A stretch of 64,000 nucleotides of DNA, from positions 221,198-285,197 of the forward strand of contig NZ_JADBEL010000001.1 in the NCBI RefSeq assembly GCF_014873855.1, written 5' to 3'. The stretch comes from Sporosarcina limicola. GTDB lineage: Bacteria; Bacillota; Bacilli; Bacillales_A; Planococcaceae. The notes beneath the pieces were generated by a model. It saw only the letters and a program-made list of their open reading frames with translations. It ran no database searches and was not told where the DNA came from. Numbering within the stretch: the stretch's first letter is position 1; every line of letters starts with the position of its first letter. The translations under genes were made by a program, and so were the position numbers. Positions 54,478-63,821 of the stretch are shown one piece after another.

Positions 54478-54604
54478 ATGAAAAACTATGGGGATCTTTG
54501 CAACCAATTAAAATCTAGTGTCAACTTTATTGAAGCTTTCGATTGTTTTAGGGCTTGAACTAAAGCTCGTTGATTATACAGAAGAGGCGATTAGTTTAGC
54601 TTGA
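54478..54604 (+). pseudogene. decayed HTH/HipB-like fragment
   Basis: Two overlapping short frames: MKNYGDLCNQLKSSVNF from 54478 (behind GGGAGA) and, in another frame, STLLKLSIVLGLELKLVD with a stop at 54602-54604. The second resembles the end of XRE/HipB-type antitoxins. A hairpin TGATTGCTTC / GAAGCAATCA follows at 54602-54633. Looks like a frameshifted remnant. Confidence 0.3.
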
Positions 54605-54639
54605 TTGCTTCTTCTTATCGCCATGAAGCAATCAGTTTC

Positions 54640-55407
54640 TCACGGCTTCTTTCCAATAGAGGGTCCTCCTAAAACATCAATAATCTCTCTTTTCTCCTCT
54701 TCAAGATCTCGCCATGTATAATAATCAGAAGGATCATCCATAGAGTCGCCATCAAATTCTTGAAAGGCTTCTTGGTAGGTAGCTGATTTATACTTTATTT
54801 GCAGCTCTGTCAGATCGTTGTTAATCTCTTGCAAGCGTTCAGTAGGTGATTGATTTCGTCGTTTCTTTTCCTGAGCAATCATTTGCAAACGGATAGCGTA
54901 AACCGGGTCCCGCCAAATTTTGATGATACATTTAGGTATTTTTTTATGCGACGTCGTATCTACGCATTCCAATCCTTGTTGGATGTATTTATTTAATGTC
55001 ACTTTTGAAACACCTAATTGTTCCGATGCCTCTCTCGGTGTTAACAAGTAGTTTTCGTGATATTCAAAATGGATACCTTCTCCACCCATTTGATAATACC
55101 AGTTCTCCAAGTCAATTTTAATTTTCCCGAAGTCTAAGTCAGATGGGGGCATTTCCATAGTCGCAAGTCGCTTTAGCCACTTTAGTAAGTTTTTACGATG
55201 TTTTTCTGAAAGCAAGTAATCCGTGCTAAATCGAATGCCACTTTTGTCAAACGTAATTCCCATCAGCTTATCTGAAAAAACACCTAACATTATAGTGACA
55301 ACTTTCCCGAGTACGTAATCCGTTTCTTTTTCAATCACATGCTCATTGTGCTCACGATAGGCGATGTCAATATTCTGTTCAGTTATTTCATAAATAACTT
55401 GGCTCAT
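54640..55407 (-). CDS. helix-turn-helix DNA-binding protein
   Basis: About 255 residues. The N-terminal half (HNEHVIEKETDYVLGKVVTI, GVFSDKLMGITFDKSGIRF) is unfamiliar; the middle has an excisionase/MerR-type helix-turn-helix LTPREASEQLGVSKVTLNKYI (about 125-145), followed by a coiled-coil-prone charged C-terminus. ATG 55407 has GGAGG at nine bases. The promoter carries a large inverted repeat, so it probably represses itself. Might be a lone antitoxin-type regulator. Confidence 0.7.
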   Translation of the reverse strand: MSQVIYEITEQNIDIAYREHNEHVIEKETDYVLGKVVTIMLGVFSDKLMGITFDKSGIRFSTDYLLSEKHRKNLLKWLKRLATMEMPPSDLDFGKIKIDLENWYYQMGGEGIHFEYHENYLLTPREASEQLGVSKVTLNKYIQQGLECVDTTSHKKIPKCIIKIWRDPVYAIRLQMIAQEKKRRNQSPTERLQEINNDLTELQIKYKSATYQEAFQEFDGDSMDDPSDYYTWRDLEEEKREIIDVLGGPSIGKKP

Positions 55408-55428
55408 TGTCCTCACCCTCCTACCTCC

Positions 55429-55488
55429 ATTATAAATTTTATTAACGATAAGTCAATATAGTGAACTTAACGATTCAAACTTATCGTT
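55429..55488 (-). promoter_or_regulatory. promoter and operator of the HTH gene
   Basis: Minus-strand TTGACT (55456-55451), a 16-bp spacer and perfect TATAAT (55434-55429). AACGATAAGT (55444-55453) and its complement ACTTATCGTT (55479-55488) form a 10-bp perfect inverted repeat with one arm in the promoter; a further AACGATT lies between. Confidence 0.75.
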
Positions 55489-55610
55489 TATGAAGTCTAT
55501 TCCTATCCACTTCAAATGATTCTTAATCCATTTTGATAAAATAAAGACTAACTGGCTCTATAACGTTTCAGGACTTGTGCAGAATCGAGTGCCACCAAGA
55601 ATTGACTAAA

Positions 55611-55660
55611 CAAAATAAGGACCAAATAAGGTACGCTAACGTACCTTATTTGGTCCTTAT
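55611..55660. terminator. 22-bp perfect inverted-repeat terminator
   Basis: AAATAAGGACCAAATAAGGTAC and its exact complement flank a six-base loop (GCTAAC), followed by T-rich sequence. It separates the Fic gene end from the HTH gene promoter. Confidence 0.8.
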
Positions 55661-55777
55661 TTTTGACTTTAGACCCCCTAGAAATTCCTTATTAAGGAAG
55701 AACCCCATACTAAAGGAGTTTTCAAATTTGTTTTATCCCCTTATAATCATCATTGAACAAGTGCCAATGTCTATTAC

Positions 55778-56893
55778 TCACTCTTTATAACCCAAATCTG
55801 CCAGTGTAAATTCCGAATAGCCACTCCCTATCCGATAAGCTGTAATTCGTTTTGTTCCTCCTGCTGGCTCGATTAACCCCTTCAGCACCCACTGCTTTGT
55901 CCACTTTCCGATAGTCCGTGTATGAACTTGGAACAGCTGAGTCAATTCGATTGGCTTAACAGGTCGATTCGTTTCAATCATAAATCGTAATAACGTCGTT
56001 TCATTTGGTTCAAGTAAAGCTATCAGTACATGCTGATTTGATGTTGAAAATTGTTTTGCAAGATTCGCGACCTTTTCATATGCCAGGGACATAATTTTCA
56101 CAAAGTATTCAATCCAAGGGGCCATATTCTCTGGGTTATGACGTCCGTCGTAATAGAGAACCGGCAATCCCATCTGTAAATGCCGGTAATAACCATCCAA
56201 ATCTTCCACATAATATTCTTCCAAGGATTGAAATCCTTTCATATCATAATCCGCCAAAGATAACATGTATGTTGCTAGTGCCCGTGCCGTCCTCCCGTTA
56301 CCGTCCTCAAATGGATGGATTGTCAGTAATTGATAAGCGGCAATGGCTGCTTTGATTGGGATAGGAAGATCTGTTTCTTGCTTAATCCATGTAGTAAAAT
56401 CATCCATGAGAACCGGTACATCCGAATACTCAGGAGGTATATATTCAGGCTGACGGGTTTTATTATCAAATACTGCAAATAGAACGCCAGGTTCTGTCGC
56501 TTCCCTGTACCTACTTTTCAAAGCCTTTCTTCCGGTTCCATGCTGATAGATGATTGCATGTAATTGTAGAATAAAATCTTCTGTTATAGGCGTCCCTTTT
56601 TTCTTCTCTCGAGATAAGAATGACAGTGCTTCCCAGTAATTCCGTACTTCATCTTCCGCCGCAATTCTATTCTTCTCCGGTTTTTGTTTGACTACTCTTG
56701 ATACTTGCTCCAAATCCAGTAGATTTCCTTCAATTCGTGTTGAATAGTGTGTCATTTTTACTTTTGCCTTCTCAATCAAATCACGCTCGACCGTCGCGGG
56801 TAAAGGCATAAGATCAACAATCGCTCTTGAATGTTCAATCGACATTAGCTCTGAAACCATGGTATTTGTGTATGTGAATTTTGGATTAAACAC
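55778..56893 (-). CDS. Fic-family AMP-transferase (class II, self-inhibited)
   Basis: About 371 residues. The catalytic motif HPFEDGNGRTAR is complete (about 195-206). An N-terminal inhibitory helix STRIEGN (about 52-58) matches the (S/T)xxxE(G/N) rule, so the enzyme is class II and restrains itself. A C-terminal winged helix (PIELTQLFQVHTRTIGKW, about 310-330) suggests DNA binding. Fic proteins AMPylate targets such as gyrase or themselves. GTG 56893 has GAGGTG at six bases; the GTG three codons earlier lacks spacing. A partial second copy lies at 58937. Confidence 0.92.
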   Translation of the reverse strand: MFNPKFTYTNTMVSELMSIEHSRAIVDLMPLPATVERDLIEKAKVKMTHYSTRIEGNLLDLEQVSRVVKQKPEKNRIAAEDEVRNYWEALSFLSREKKKGTPITEDFILQLHAIIYQHGTGRKALKSRYREATEPGVLFAVFDNKTRQPEYIPPEYSDVPVLMDDFTTWIKQETDLPIPIKAAIAAYQLLTIHPFEDGNGRTARALATYMLSLADYDMKGFQSLEEYYVEDLDGYYRHLQMGLPVLYYDGRHNPENMAPWIEYFVKIMSLAYEKVANLAKQFSTSNQHVLIALLEPNETTLLRFMIETNRPVKPIELTQLFQVHTRTIGKWTKQWVLKGLIEPAGGTKRITAYRIGSGYSEFTLADLGYKE

Positions 56894-57185
56894 CTTGCTC
56901 ACCTCAATAAGGATATTTTAGATACCTTAATTATACCCTCCAGACTCCTTAATAGTCCCTTATTTCTCATTTAAGACTCCTTACTTGGTTCTTATTTGGT
57001 GAAAGGCATCCTCTGACGTGCGAGTTGAAATATTTCAATCCGATTCATTTAATTCACTCCTTAAAAGAAATCTTCAATAGTAGAGGTTGACCCATTAACA
57101 GAGTTAGACTATTCTAAACATAGTAACTCTTCATCTATTCAGACACCACCCACTATATTTTACAATGGAAGGACGTTAACTATTG

Positions 57186-58259
57186 ATGATTAAAAATGAA
57201 TTCTACTCACAGGAAAATCAAGGACCTTACGAGATTTATGAACTTGGAGATTTTGAATTAGAGGATGGCGGGATGATTCCTGATTGCAAATTGGCCTACA
57301 ATACGTTTGGAGAGTTGAATCGTTCAAAAGATAATGTCATTGTGATTCCTACTTGGTTTTCTGGTACAAGTAAAGACATGGAACCGTACATTGGTGAAGA
57401 TAGAGCGTTAAATCCAAAGGAATACTTCATTATCGTCATCAATCAAATCGGAAATGGACTTTCGAGTTCTCCTCATAACAGTCCGGAACCGATTGCGATG
57501 GACAATTTTCCGAATGTCCGAATTGGTGACGATGTGCGTGCACAGCACAAATTAATCACTGAAAAGTATGGAATAAAAGAAATAGCTCTCGTTGTTGGTG
57601 GTTCAATGGGCGCTCAGCAAACTTATGAATGGGCAGTTAAATATCCTGATATGGTGAAAAGGGCAGCACCAATTGCGGGTACGGCTAAAAATACGCCACA
57701 TGATTTCTTGTTTACTGAAACTTTAAATGAAGCAATCACTTCCGATCCAGGTTGGAATGGCGGAGATTATCGTTCGCACACTGAAGTCGCTGACGGTTTA
57801 AAAAGACATGCAAACATTTGGGCAGTTTTAGGATTGTGTACGGAATTTTATCAGCAGGAAAAATGGAGATTATTCGGTGTGAATTCGGTAGAGGAATTTA
57901 CGAATGGTTTCCTCCAACCTTTATTCCAAGGCATGGATCCAAATGCTTTACTTACAATGGCTTGGAAATGGCAACGAGGAGATGTGAGCAGAAATACAAA
58001 TGGCAATCTGGAAGAGGCTCTTGGTAGCATCAAAGCGAAAGTTTTTGTTATGCCGATTGATGAAGATATGTTCTTCCCAGTGAAAGACTGTGAGGCTGAA
58101 CAAAAACTGATTCCAAGTAGTGAACTCAAAGTGATTAAAAGCCTCTGTGGACACTTCGGCCTGTTTGGTGGAGAAGGTGCGGACTATCATAATCAAATTG
58201 ATCACTATTTGAAAGAGCTACTAGAAGTTCCTGTTAATGCGGAGGCTTGTGGGAAATAA
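57186..58259 (+). CDS. alpha/beta hydrolase of the MetX (homoserine acetyltransferase) type
   Basis: About 357 residues. MetX-like layout: GGMIPDCKLAYNTFGELN at the start, VIVIPTWFSGTS (oxyanion region), nucleophile elbow VVGGSMGAQQTYEWA, acid in MPIDEDMFFPV and His in SLCGHFGLFGGE. It lacks several features of true homoserine O-acetyltransferases (the classical GRFFV and AQVLGD blocks are not seen), so it may be one of the hydrolase-only members. Both TTG 57183 and ATG 57186 fit AAGG. Single gene. Confidence 0.82.
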   Translation: MIKNEFYSQENQGPYEIYELGDFELEDGGMIPDCKLAYNTFGELNRSKDNVIVIPTWFSGTSKDMEPYIGEDRALNPKEYFIIVINQIGNGLSSSPHNSPEPIAMDNFPNVRIGDDVRAQHKLITEKYGIKEIALVVGGSMGAQQTYEWAVKYPDMVKRAAPIAGTAKNTPHDFLFTETLNEAITSDPGWNGGDYRSHTEVADGLKRHANIWAVLGLCTEFYQQEKWRLFGVNSVEEFTNGFLQPLFQGMDPNALLTMAWKWQRGDVSRNTNGNLEEALGSIKAKVFVMPIDEDMFFPVKDCEAEQKLIPSSELKVIKSLCGHFGLFGGEGADYHNQIDHYLKELLEVPVNAEACGK

Positions 58260-58832
58260 CTTTCAGAGAAAATTATGTAATTCAATAAGGAGAGAACTCG
58301 ATTATCTAGGATATTCTTCATCTTGGTCCCATTCTCTTCGCTCCCGAGAAAGACTTCGACGTCTGGAAGAAACAATGAACTATTACTTTCGAAATATAAA
58401 AATAGTATTTAAACTGGCTCTTCACCAAAGCATGTACTTGACTACTTTTATCAGCTAAAAAACTCATCGCTACATTCCAGCAAAATCCGGTTGTTTGCTG
58501 GTACTTTCAATTGTAGGGGATACAGGTGTTTTTCTGTATAATTTTTCATGACAAGAACAGACTTTGGTGTTGAGCCAAAAAACCATTACTTTATCTCATA
58601 CTGTACCCCCTCGTTAGGATACTAATCATTCATAATTTCGTTATCATGTGATTATTTGAATCATTTGTCTTTCCGAATTTGATTATTGTATTTGGGGATT
58701 GAAGCATCCTAGACGGGTGCTTTTTTGTTGAAGTTATTAATTTAAAAGGATATCGGGGTTTATCACCAATCGAAGTGAAAAAATGACCAATAGGGGGTTA
58801 AAAGCCTTCCTCCCGTTGGTCAATAAAATATT
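58260..58832. other. non-coding region with two hairpins
   Basis: No credible gene. CCAGCAAA/TTTGCTGG (58474-58503) and AAGCATCC/GGGTGCTT with TTTTTT (58702-58726) are terminator-like on the plus strand. An isolated GGGTTTATCACC near 58755 resembles the repeat motif at 5271. Confidence 0.5.
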
Positions 58833-58936
58833 TCATTCCCCTTGCAAAGCCCTGTCAATGTACTGATAAATTTCCGCATCCACACCATGTTGCAAATCAT
58901 TTCCTGGATTATCTTTCGGTGTGAACTTTTGTCTGT
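58833..58936 (-). pseudogene. 3' end of an unknown broken gene
   Basis: Open minus-strand tail HNRQKFTPKDNPGNDLQHG...YIDRALQGE with stop at 58833, coding-like in composition but without a beginning: it runs into the fic fragment in another frame. Confidence 0.4.
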
Positions 58937-59112
58937 TGTGCATATGCCAAAGCCATAATTTTAACAAAGTATTCAATCCAAGGAGCCATATCATCTGGGT
59001 TATGATGTCCGCTGTAATATAGAACCGGCAATCCCATTTGTCAATGTCTAGAATAGCCATTCAAATCTTCTACGCAATACTCTTCCAAGGATTGAAACCC
59101 TTTCATATCATA
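58937..59112 (-). pseudogene. fic gene fragment
   Basis: Matches the middle of the intact fic gene (56090-56250) at about 85 percent of bases: DMKGFQSLEEY, an in-frame stop after NGYSRH, then QMGLPVLYYSGHHNPDDMA and PWIEYFVKIMALAYA. The catalytic motif and both ends are missing, and it is joined at its 5' side to a transposase-like fragment. Confidence 0.85.
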
Positions 59113-59215
59113 TTTCTCCATAATTTCCTTAGTAGTTGATTTACCCTCACTTTTATCTTTGACAACAGCCCACTTAATTTCACTTGTATATACGTTTTTC
59201 CCTACTGAAAAACAC
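59109..59215 (-). pseudogene. IS3-type OrfA N-terminal fragment
   Basis: Minus-strand frame NVYTSEIKWAVVKDKSEGKS then TTKEIMEKY resembles the helix-turn-helix start of IS3/IS150-type OrfA. No intact start codon, and after KY the frame continues directly into the fic fragment, so a deletion has fused the two. Confidence 0.6.
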
Positions 59216-59263
59216 CTCCGCTAAATGCACTTTGAACAAGTGTGTAGCATTTACGTAGGTGTT
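59208..59263. repeat. long imperfect inverted repeat
   Basis: AAAACACCT..TAAATGC..ACTT pairs with AAGT..GCATTTA..AGGTGTTTT. It lies just upstream of the OrfA fragment and may be the remaining insertion-sequence end. Confidence 0.55.
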
Positions 59264-59372
59264 TTATATTATCTCAGCTGTTTAGGTTAGTTCACAACCA
59301 GTTCATGGTTAGAAGATGTTTTGCTTTTAAAAAGGGGGTGAAGTGTTTCAGAATTACTTTATATGCCGACGT

Positions 59373-61142
59373 TTATAAGCGATATTTGCTAATCGTTCCA
59401 TTTACTTTTTCGCTCAAGTCCGTTAAGCCTTGTGCAAGTGTTGTAACAATAGCGATCGTTTGTGATTGTTCATCTACAGATGCCGTTACTTCTTCTGCAG
59501 AAGCGGCTGTTTCCTCCGCAATTGCAGATACATTTTGAATTGCATCAATGATAAGCGTACTTTGTTCGGTGACATGTTGAATCTCTACAGTTAACTGCTC
59601 CATTGCGGCTGCGGTCTCTTGAACAGTCGTTGCGATTTTATTGAATTCATCTTCAGTATCATTCACTGCACCATCCAATTTGTCAGCAATGGAAGCAGTC
59701 ATTGCCATTGCTGCAACCGTTTCTTCGACTTCTTTTTCAATCCCAACAATCATTTGTTGAATTTGTATTGTCGATTCATTCGATTCTACAGCTAATTTCC
59801 TAACTTCCTCCGCAACAACTGCAAACCCTTTGCCGTGTTCGCCAGCACGTGCAGCTTCAATACTTGCGTTTAATGCCAATAAATTTGTCTGCTGTGAGAT
59901 GTTATTAATGGCATCTGTAATGGTCGAAATATCTTTTAGTTTCGTATAAAGATTGGAAATGCCAGCACTTATTTTTTCAGATGCTTGCGTTGATTCATCG
60001 TTGGATTTTTTTAGGATTGTGACAATGTTTTTCCCTTTTAATGTCGCATCTTCAGAAATAGCAGTGATTTCTTTAATTTGTTGATTTTGATTGTTCATTT
60101 TTTGAACAGAAGTGGTTAACGTATTAAGACTCTCACTTGTATCTTCTAAATTAGCTGCCTGGCCGATTGCACCTGTCGTAATTTCTGTCATTGCAACGCC
60201 AATTTCATCACTACTTGCAGACGTTTCTTCCGACACAGCAGATAAATCACTTGCCGAAGTAACCAACAATTCACTTGTTTTTTTCACATCTTGTAGTAAC
60301 ATGCGGAGATTGTCCGTCATTTTATTGAAGGACACGCCAAGCTGGCCAATCTCATCATCCGATTCAGGGAGCTTTTTACCTGTTAAATCACCTGATGCGA
60401 TTTGAAGAGAAATTTGTGAGACGTCACTTAATAAAGCAAACTTCTTCCTTGTGGCGAAATAAAAAATGCCTATACCAATGACAACTGTTGTCAATGTTAA
60501 TACGAAGATAATCCACTTTAAGTCATCTAACGATTCATAAAACTCATCTGTATATGCACCGATTCCGATATTCCAATCCCATGGCTCAAAATAAGTCATA
60601 TAGGCAATTTTTACTCTTTGCTTATTTTCACTAATATTCATCCAATTATATGAATAAAAACGATCCTCGTAGTTGTCAGACTGAGCAATGTCAACTAAAT
60701 TTCTGATTGTATACTGTCCATCATTATCCTGAACATCCGTCTGATCTTTGTTTAGTGGGATAACAGGGTTCATGGTAACAATATAGTTTGAATCAAAAGC
60801 AAATAGATAGCTATCTTTCTTATACACAAACGCTGACTTGCTAAAGTCATAAAAAAGCCCTTCTTCACTTGTTGCTGGTCCAGTTATTAAAACACGCGCT
60901 CTTTCTTGTGCTTCAGCTAATGTAACGTTTCCTTTTTCGACCTCTTCATTCAATAGAGTTAGTACTTCGATTGATGTGTTTGCTAGATGAGCTAAGTCCA
61001 TCTTTCCACTGGCAATCAATTCTTTTTTAGCGAAATGAAAGCTTGTCGCGCCAATAATCGAGCCAATGGCCGTAATCATAATAAAGATAAGAAATAATAA
61101 CTTAAACGATATTTTGTTTGAAAAATCTTTTTTCTTTTGCAT
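59373..61142 (-). CDS. methyl-accepting chemotaxis protein with Cache-type sensor
   Basis: Chemoreceptor of 589 residues. One membrane helix at 14-35, an extracytoplasmic single-Cache-like domain (about 36-195; [34 protein letters not shown]), a second helix (197-220), HAMP (about 222-275; [17 protein letters not shown]) and a long signalling coiled coil whose hairpin tip [20 protein letters not shown] binds CheA and CheW. AAGGGG precedes the ATG. The ligand is probably a small organic acid or similar, but that is a guess from the Cache type. Confidence 0.93.
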   Translation of the reverse strand: MQKKKDFSNKISFKLLFLIFIMITAIGSIIGATSFHFAKKELIASGKMDLAHLANTSIEVLTLLNEEVEKGNVTLAEAQERARVLITGPATSEEGLFYDFSKSAFVYKKDSYLFAFDSNYIVTMNPVIPLNKDQTDVQDNDGQYTIRNLVDIAQSDNYEDRFYSYNWMNISENKQRVKIAYMTYFEPWDWNIGIGAYTDEFYESLDDLKWIIFVLTLTTVVIGIGIFYFATRKKFALLSDVSQISLQIASGDLTGKKLPESDDEIGQLGVSFNKMTDNLRMLLQDVKKTSELLVTSASDLSAVSEETSASSDEIGVAMTEITTGAIGQAANLEDTSESLNTLTTSVQKMNNQNQQIKEITAISEDATLKGKNIVTILKKSNDESTQASEKISAGISNLYTKLKDISTITDAINNISQQTNLLALNASIEAARAGEHGKGFAVVAEEVRKLAVESNESTIQIQQMIVGIEKEVEETVAAMAMTASIADKLDGAVNDTEDEFNKIATTVQETAAAMEQLTVEIQHVTEQSTLIIDAIQNVSAIAEETAASAEEVTASVDEQSQTIAIVTTLAQGLTDLSEKVNGTISKYRL

Positions 61143-61217
61143 TTACTTACCCCTTTTATATGTGTGATGTGGTTGTGTAAAAAACAAAGAATGAATGACA
61201 ACTCCTCTGAAGGAATA

Positions 61218-61346
61218 AACGACCACCTACTAAAGTAGATGGAATCCATTTAGACCAAATACTAACAAAGAATAAATTCCGGGAATTCAAAAATCAAAAG
61301 ACCACGCTAAAGCGTATACAGTCTAAAGATGGTGATCTTTAATCAC
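61218..61346. mobile_element. IS200/IS605-like palindromic element, copy 2 (inverted)
   Basis: Reverse-oriented relative of 30993-31135: CCACCTAC-TAAA-GTAGATGG, ACGC-TAAA-GCGT and AGTC-TAAA-GAT, in the same order on the other strand. The middle (about 50 bases) is AT-rich and non-coding, with GAATTCCCGGAATT inside on the minus strand. Confidence 0.6.
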
Positions 61347-61382
61347 ACATTTAAAAAATAAAACTTTAGGTTTAATTCAGAT

Positions 61383-61425
61383 AAAAAAACCCGCATCTAT
61401 TTTTTTGTTCTAGATTTGGGTTATT
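61383..61425 (-). terminator. terminator of the creatininase-family gene
   Basis: AACCCAAATCTAGA pairs with TCTAGATGCGGGTT-type sequence (AGATGCGGGTT) on the minus strand, followed by TTTTTTT. Confidence 0.8.
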
Positions 61426-61447
61426 TAGTTAGATTAAACTTCAAGTC

Positions 61448-62257
61448 CTATAAAGGTATATTTCTATTTCTTAAATTTACAATCACTTCATTTTCACAAT
61501 AATCTATGAGCTCTACTAGGTTTTCAAGGAATTTCTTATGATATTGTTCACCTATCAAACTGGAAGCATCAGTAGCATCTCCCATGATGCCTATTCCCTT
61601 GGTATCTTCTTTATAAGTATATACGTCACTTGAATTCAAAATACGATCACCCTCCACAAATGGGTCATGTTGGAAAAATCGGTGTTTTTCAGGTATATTT
61701 TTGGCTACTTTTGAAGGGTCACAAAGCTCCGGATATAGAAAAAACATATGCGAACTCTCCATCTCTTCGGCATGTCCAATTCCACCAGGTTCAGATTGTC
61801 TTAACTCCTTCCCTTTTTCAAAATTGAAATAGAAAGGGTCAACAATTGGTAGAAAAGCACCTGTTGTATTTCTTAGTCTTGCCGTTGCAATTTTTATAGG
61901 TGGTAAGTTAGCTTCCCTATGCCCATTAATAATTATTATTTTTTCGAATCCATGATAAATTAAACTTTGACAAATATCTTCTACTAGAGCTGTTAACGTT
62001 TCAGGTCTTAAAGTGATTGTTCCCGGATAAGCCATATGATGAGGCGCCCATCCAACCCATGATTGAGGAGCAACTAGTGTATTCGTTAATTTACCTGCGT
62101 CTTCTGCCAACCTTTTTGCAACAAACGAATCTGTTCCTAATGGTAAATGTGCAGAATGTTGTTCTACACTTCCAAATGGAACAATAATTGTTTTCTTTTT
62201 TTGTAAATAGGTTTCAATATCTTTCCACTTATTTTCTTGTAACCATATACTCCTCAT
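61448..62257 (-). CDS. creatininase-family amidohydrolase
   Basis: 269 residues. Metal-binding motifs of the family: GSVEQHSAHLPLGTDS near the N-terminus, WVGWAPHHMAYPGTITL, IINGHREAN and GGIGHAEEMESS. The family opens cyclic or N-formyl amides (creatinine, formylaminopyrimidines). AGGTTTC-type sequence and GGAGG precede the ATG. It follows the APC permease gene on the same strand by 28 bases, so permease and hydrolase likely import and cleave the same amide. Confidence 0.9.
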   Translation of the reverse strand: MRSIWLQENKWKDIETYLQKKKTIIVPFGSVEQHSAHLPLGTDSFVAKRLAEDAGKLTNTLVAPQSWVGWAPHHMAYPGTITLRPETLTALVEDICQSLIYHGFEKIIIINGHREANLPPIKIATARLRNTTGAFLPIVDPFYFNFEKGKELRQSEPGGIGHAEEMESSHMFFLYPELCDPSKVAKNIPEKHRFFQHDPFVEGDRILNSSDVYTYKEDTKGIGIMGDATDASSLIGEQYHKKFLENLVELIDYCENEVIVNLRNRNIPL

Positions 62258-62285
62258 CAGACGAAACCTCCATTAAATACTATTT

Positions 62286-63698
62286 TTAAATATCTCCTGT
62301 AATCTGTTTCATATCTTCTTCACTCAAATAATCCCAGCGTTTATGTGCATATGCAAAATACCAAATTGTAAGTAGTACGACCCATGAGAAACCAATGATA
62401 AGTGCAATTGGTTTAATGAAGGTAAGTATCCAAATACTTCCTACAGTCGCCACAATAGCTAAGATTGGTATATTTCTAATATTTAAAGGGAATCTGAACT
62501 TAGGTTTTAACTCGGGTCGGGTGACTCTCACAACAATCAATGCGATATTCATGATAGCCATCATAAACCAATTTGCAAATACGGCTGCACTTACAAGAAT
62601 CCCAATTGCGGCTACATAGCCTAATGAAGCAGTAAAAGTAGCACCTAAAGCAATAATCCCCGTGAAAATAATCGCAAGACTGGGTGCTCCAGTTTTCTTA
62701 TTGACTTTCCCAAATATAGTAGGGGCTGCATTTTCTCTAGCTGCAGCATATAGCATTCTCGAAGAACCTAATATACATCCGATTGTAGACGTTCCTGTTG
62801 CCGTCAAAGCGGCAATTGCAATTAATATAGCACCAATACCAGGCAATACATTTTCCATTACCAAAGATAATGGAGCGGGTGAGTTTGCTAAGTCCATTGG
62901 CGAAGCGGAAGATACGACGCCATAGCCAGTAATAATATACAAGATAACAACGGTAACTAAAGCAGATATTTGAGCAAGCGGCAGGTTTCTACGCGGGTTT
63001 TTCGCTTCTTCTCCTAACGTCAAGACAGCTTCAACTTGCATTTGACCGAAAGCAATTAGTGCTGTAGCCGCGAAGACACCATACCATCCATTAGGTAAAA
63101 ACTCCGGATATTGAAAAGGTCCTCCTGGATTTGCGAATAACGCAATGATTGCGATTGCAAATAGTGAGACCACTTGAATGATTGAAAAAAACGTGTTAAT
63201 TTTTCCGGTGGCCTGTATTCCCCCTAAAAGGAGTAAGGTAATCAAAATAGAAATGAGTGGTGCAGCTATTACTGGCGAGATGCTTGGAAAAATATAATTA
63301 AGGTAACCTGCAAATCCTAAGTTTACCGCACCTGCAGCAAATGCAAATGATAAAAAGTATAAACCCGCACACCATAAGGCAATTAATTTTCCTAGAGTTT
63401 TAGATATCGGTGCAAATGCGAATTTAGCGTATGCATAAGATGCACCTTGATAAGGCCAGATTGAGGCCATTTCTGCATAACTCATAGTAGATAATAACGC
63501 AACTACTCCCGCTATGATAAAAGCAATGAACAAAGCAGGTCCAGCTTGGGCTACTGCAGGACCGATTACGGTGAAAATTCCTCCTCCTATTAACGCACCT
63601 ACTCCCACGCTCCATAAATCTACAAAACCGAGCCCTCTCTTTAAGCCAGATGAATTTGCAGACCGTATATCCGTAGTAGTTACAGATCCTTTAGCCAT
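62286..63698 (-). CDS. APC-family amino acid/amine permease
   Basis: 470 residues with twelve membrane segments. APC signatures: LGFVDLWSVGVGALIGGGIF (first helix with the broken GxG), MSYAEMASIWPYQGASYAYA, FGQMQVEAVLTLGEEAKNPR and GSSRMLYAAARENAAP. ATG 63698 has GGAGG nine bases upstream; the frame runs 31 codons further without support. Operon partner of the creatininase-family hydrolase, probably under the IclR-type regulator encoded upstream on the same strand. Confidence 0.92.
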   Translation of the reverse strand: MAKGSVTTTDIRSANSSGLKRGLGFVDLWSVGVGALIGGGIFTVIGPAVAQAGPALFIAFIIAGVVALLSTMSYAEMASIWPYQGASYAYAKFAFAPISKTLGKLIALWCAGLYFLSFAFAAGAVNLGFAGYLNYIFPSISPVIAAPLISILITLLLLGGIQATGKINTFFSIIQVVSLFAIAIIALFANPGGPFQYPEFLPNGWYGVFAATALIAFGQMQVEAVLTLGEEAKNPRRNLPLAQISALVTVVILYIITGYGVVSSASPMDLANSPAPLSLVMENVLPGIGAILIAIAALTATGTSTIGCILGSSRMLYAAARENAAPTIFGKVNKKTGAPSLAIIFTGIIALGATFTASLGYVAAIGILVSAAVFANWFMMAIMNIALIVVRVTRPELKPKFRFPLNIRNIPILAIVATVGSIWILTFIKPIALIIGFSWVVLLTIWYFAYAHKRWDYLSEEDMKQITGDI

Positions 63699-63788
63699 TA
63701 TTCTGTCCCTCCATTCCGTATAATGAATTCCAAATTCCATTATAACACATTTCCAGGACGATGAAACTAAGCATTCTAATTTTTTCAA

Positions 63789-63816
63789 CAAAAAAAGGAA
63801 TCTGTTTTAGATTCCC
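63789..63816 (-). terminator. terminator of the IclR-type gene
   Basis: Minus-strand GGGAATCT pairs with AGATTCC around a five-base loop, followed by TTTTTTT. Confidence 0.85.
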
Positions 63817-63821
63817 ATAAG

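Noticed and set aside
55611..55660. Mobile-element end
   Set aside because: A 22-bp perfect hairpin at the end of the Fic gene with flanking A/T tracts is explained as a bidirectional terminator; no direct repeats flank it.
58237..58458. 73-codon ORF after the MetX-like gene
   Set aside because: It overlaps the end of the MetX-like gene, has no ribosome site and shows no recognisable domain.
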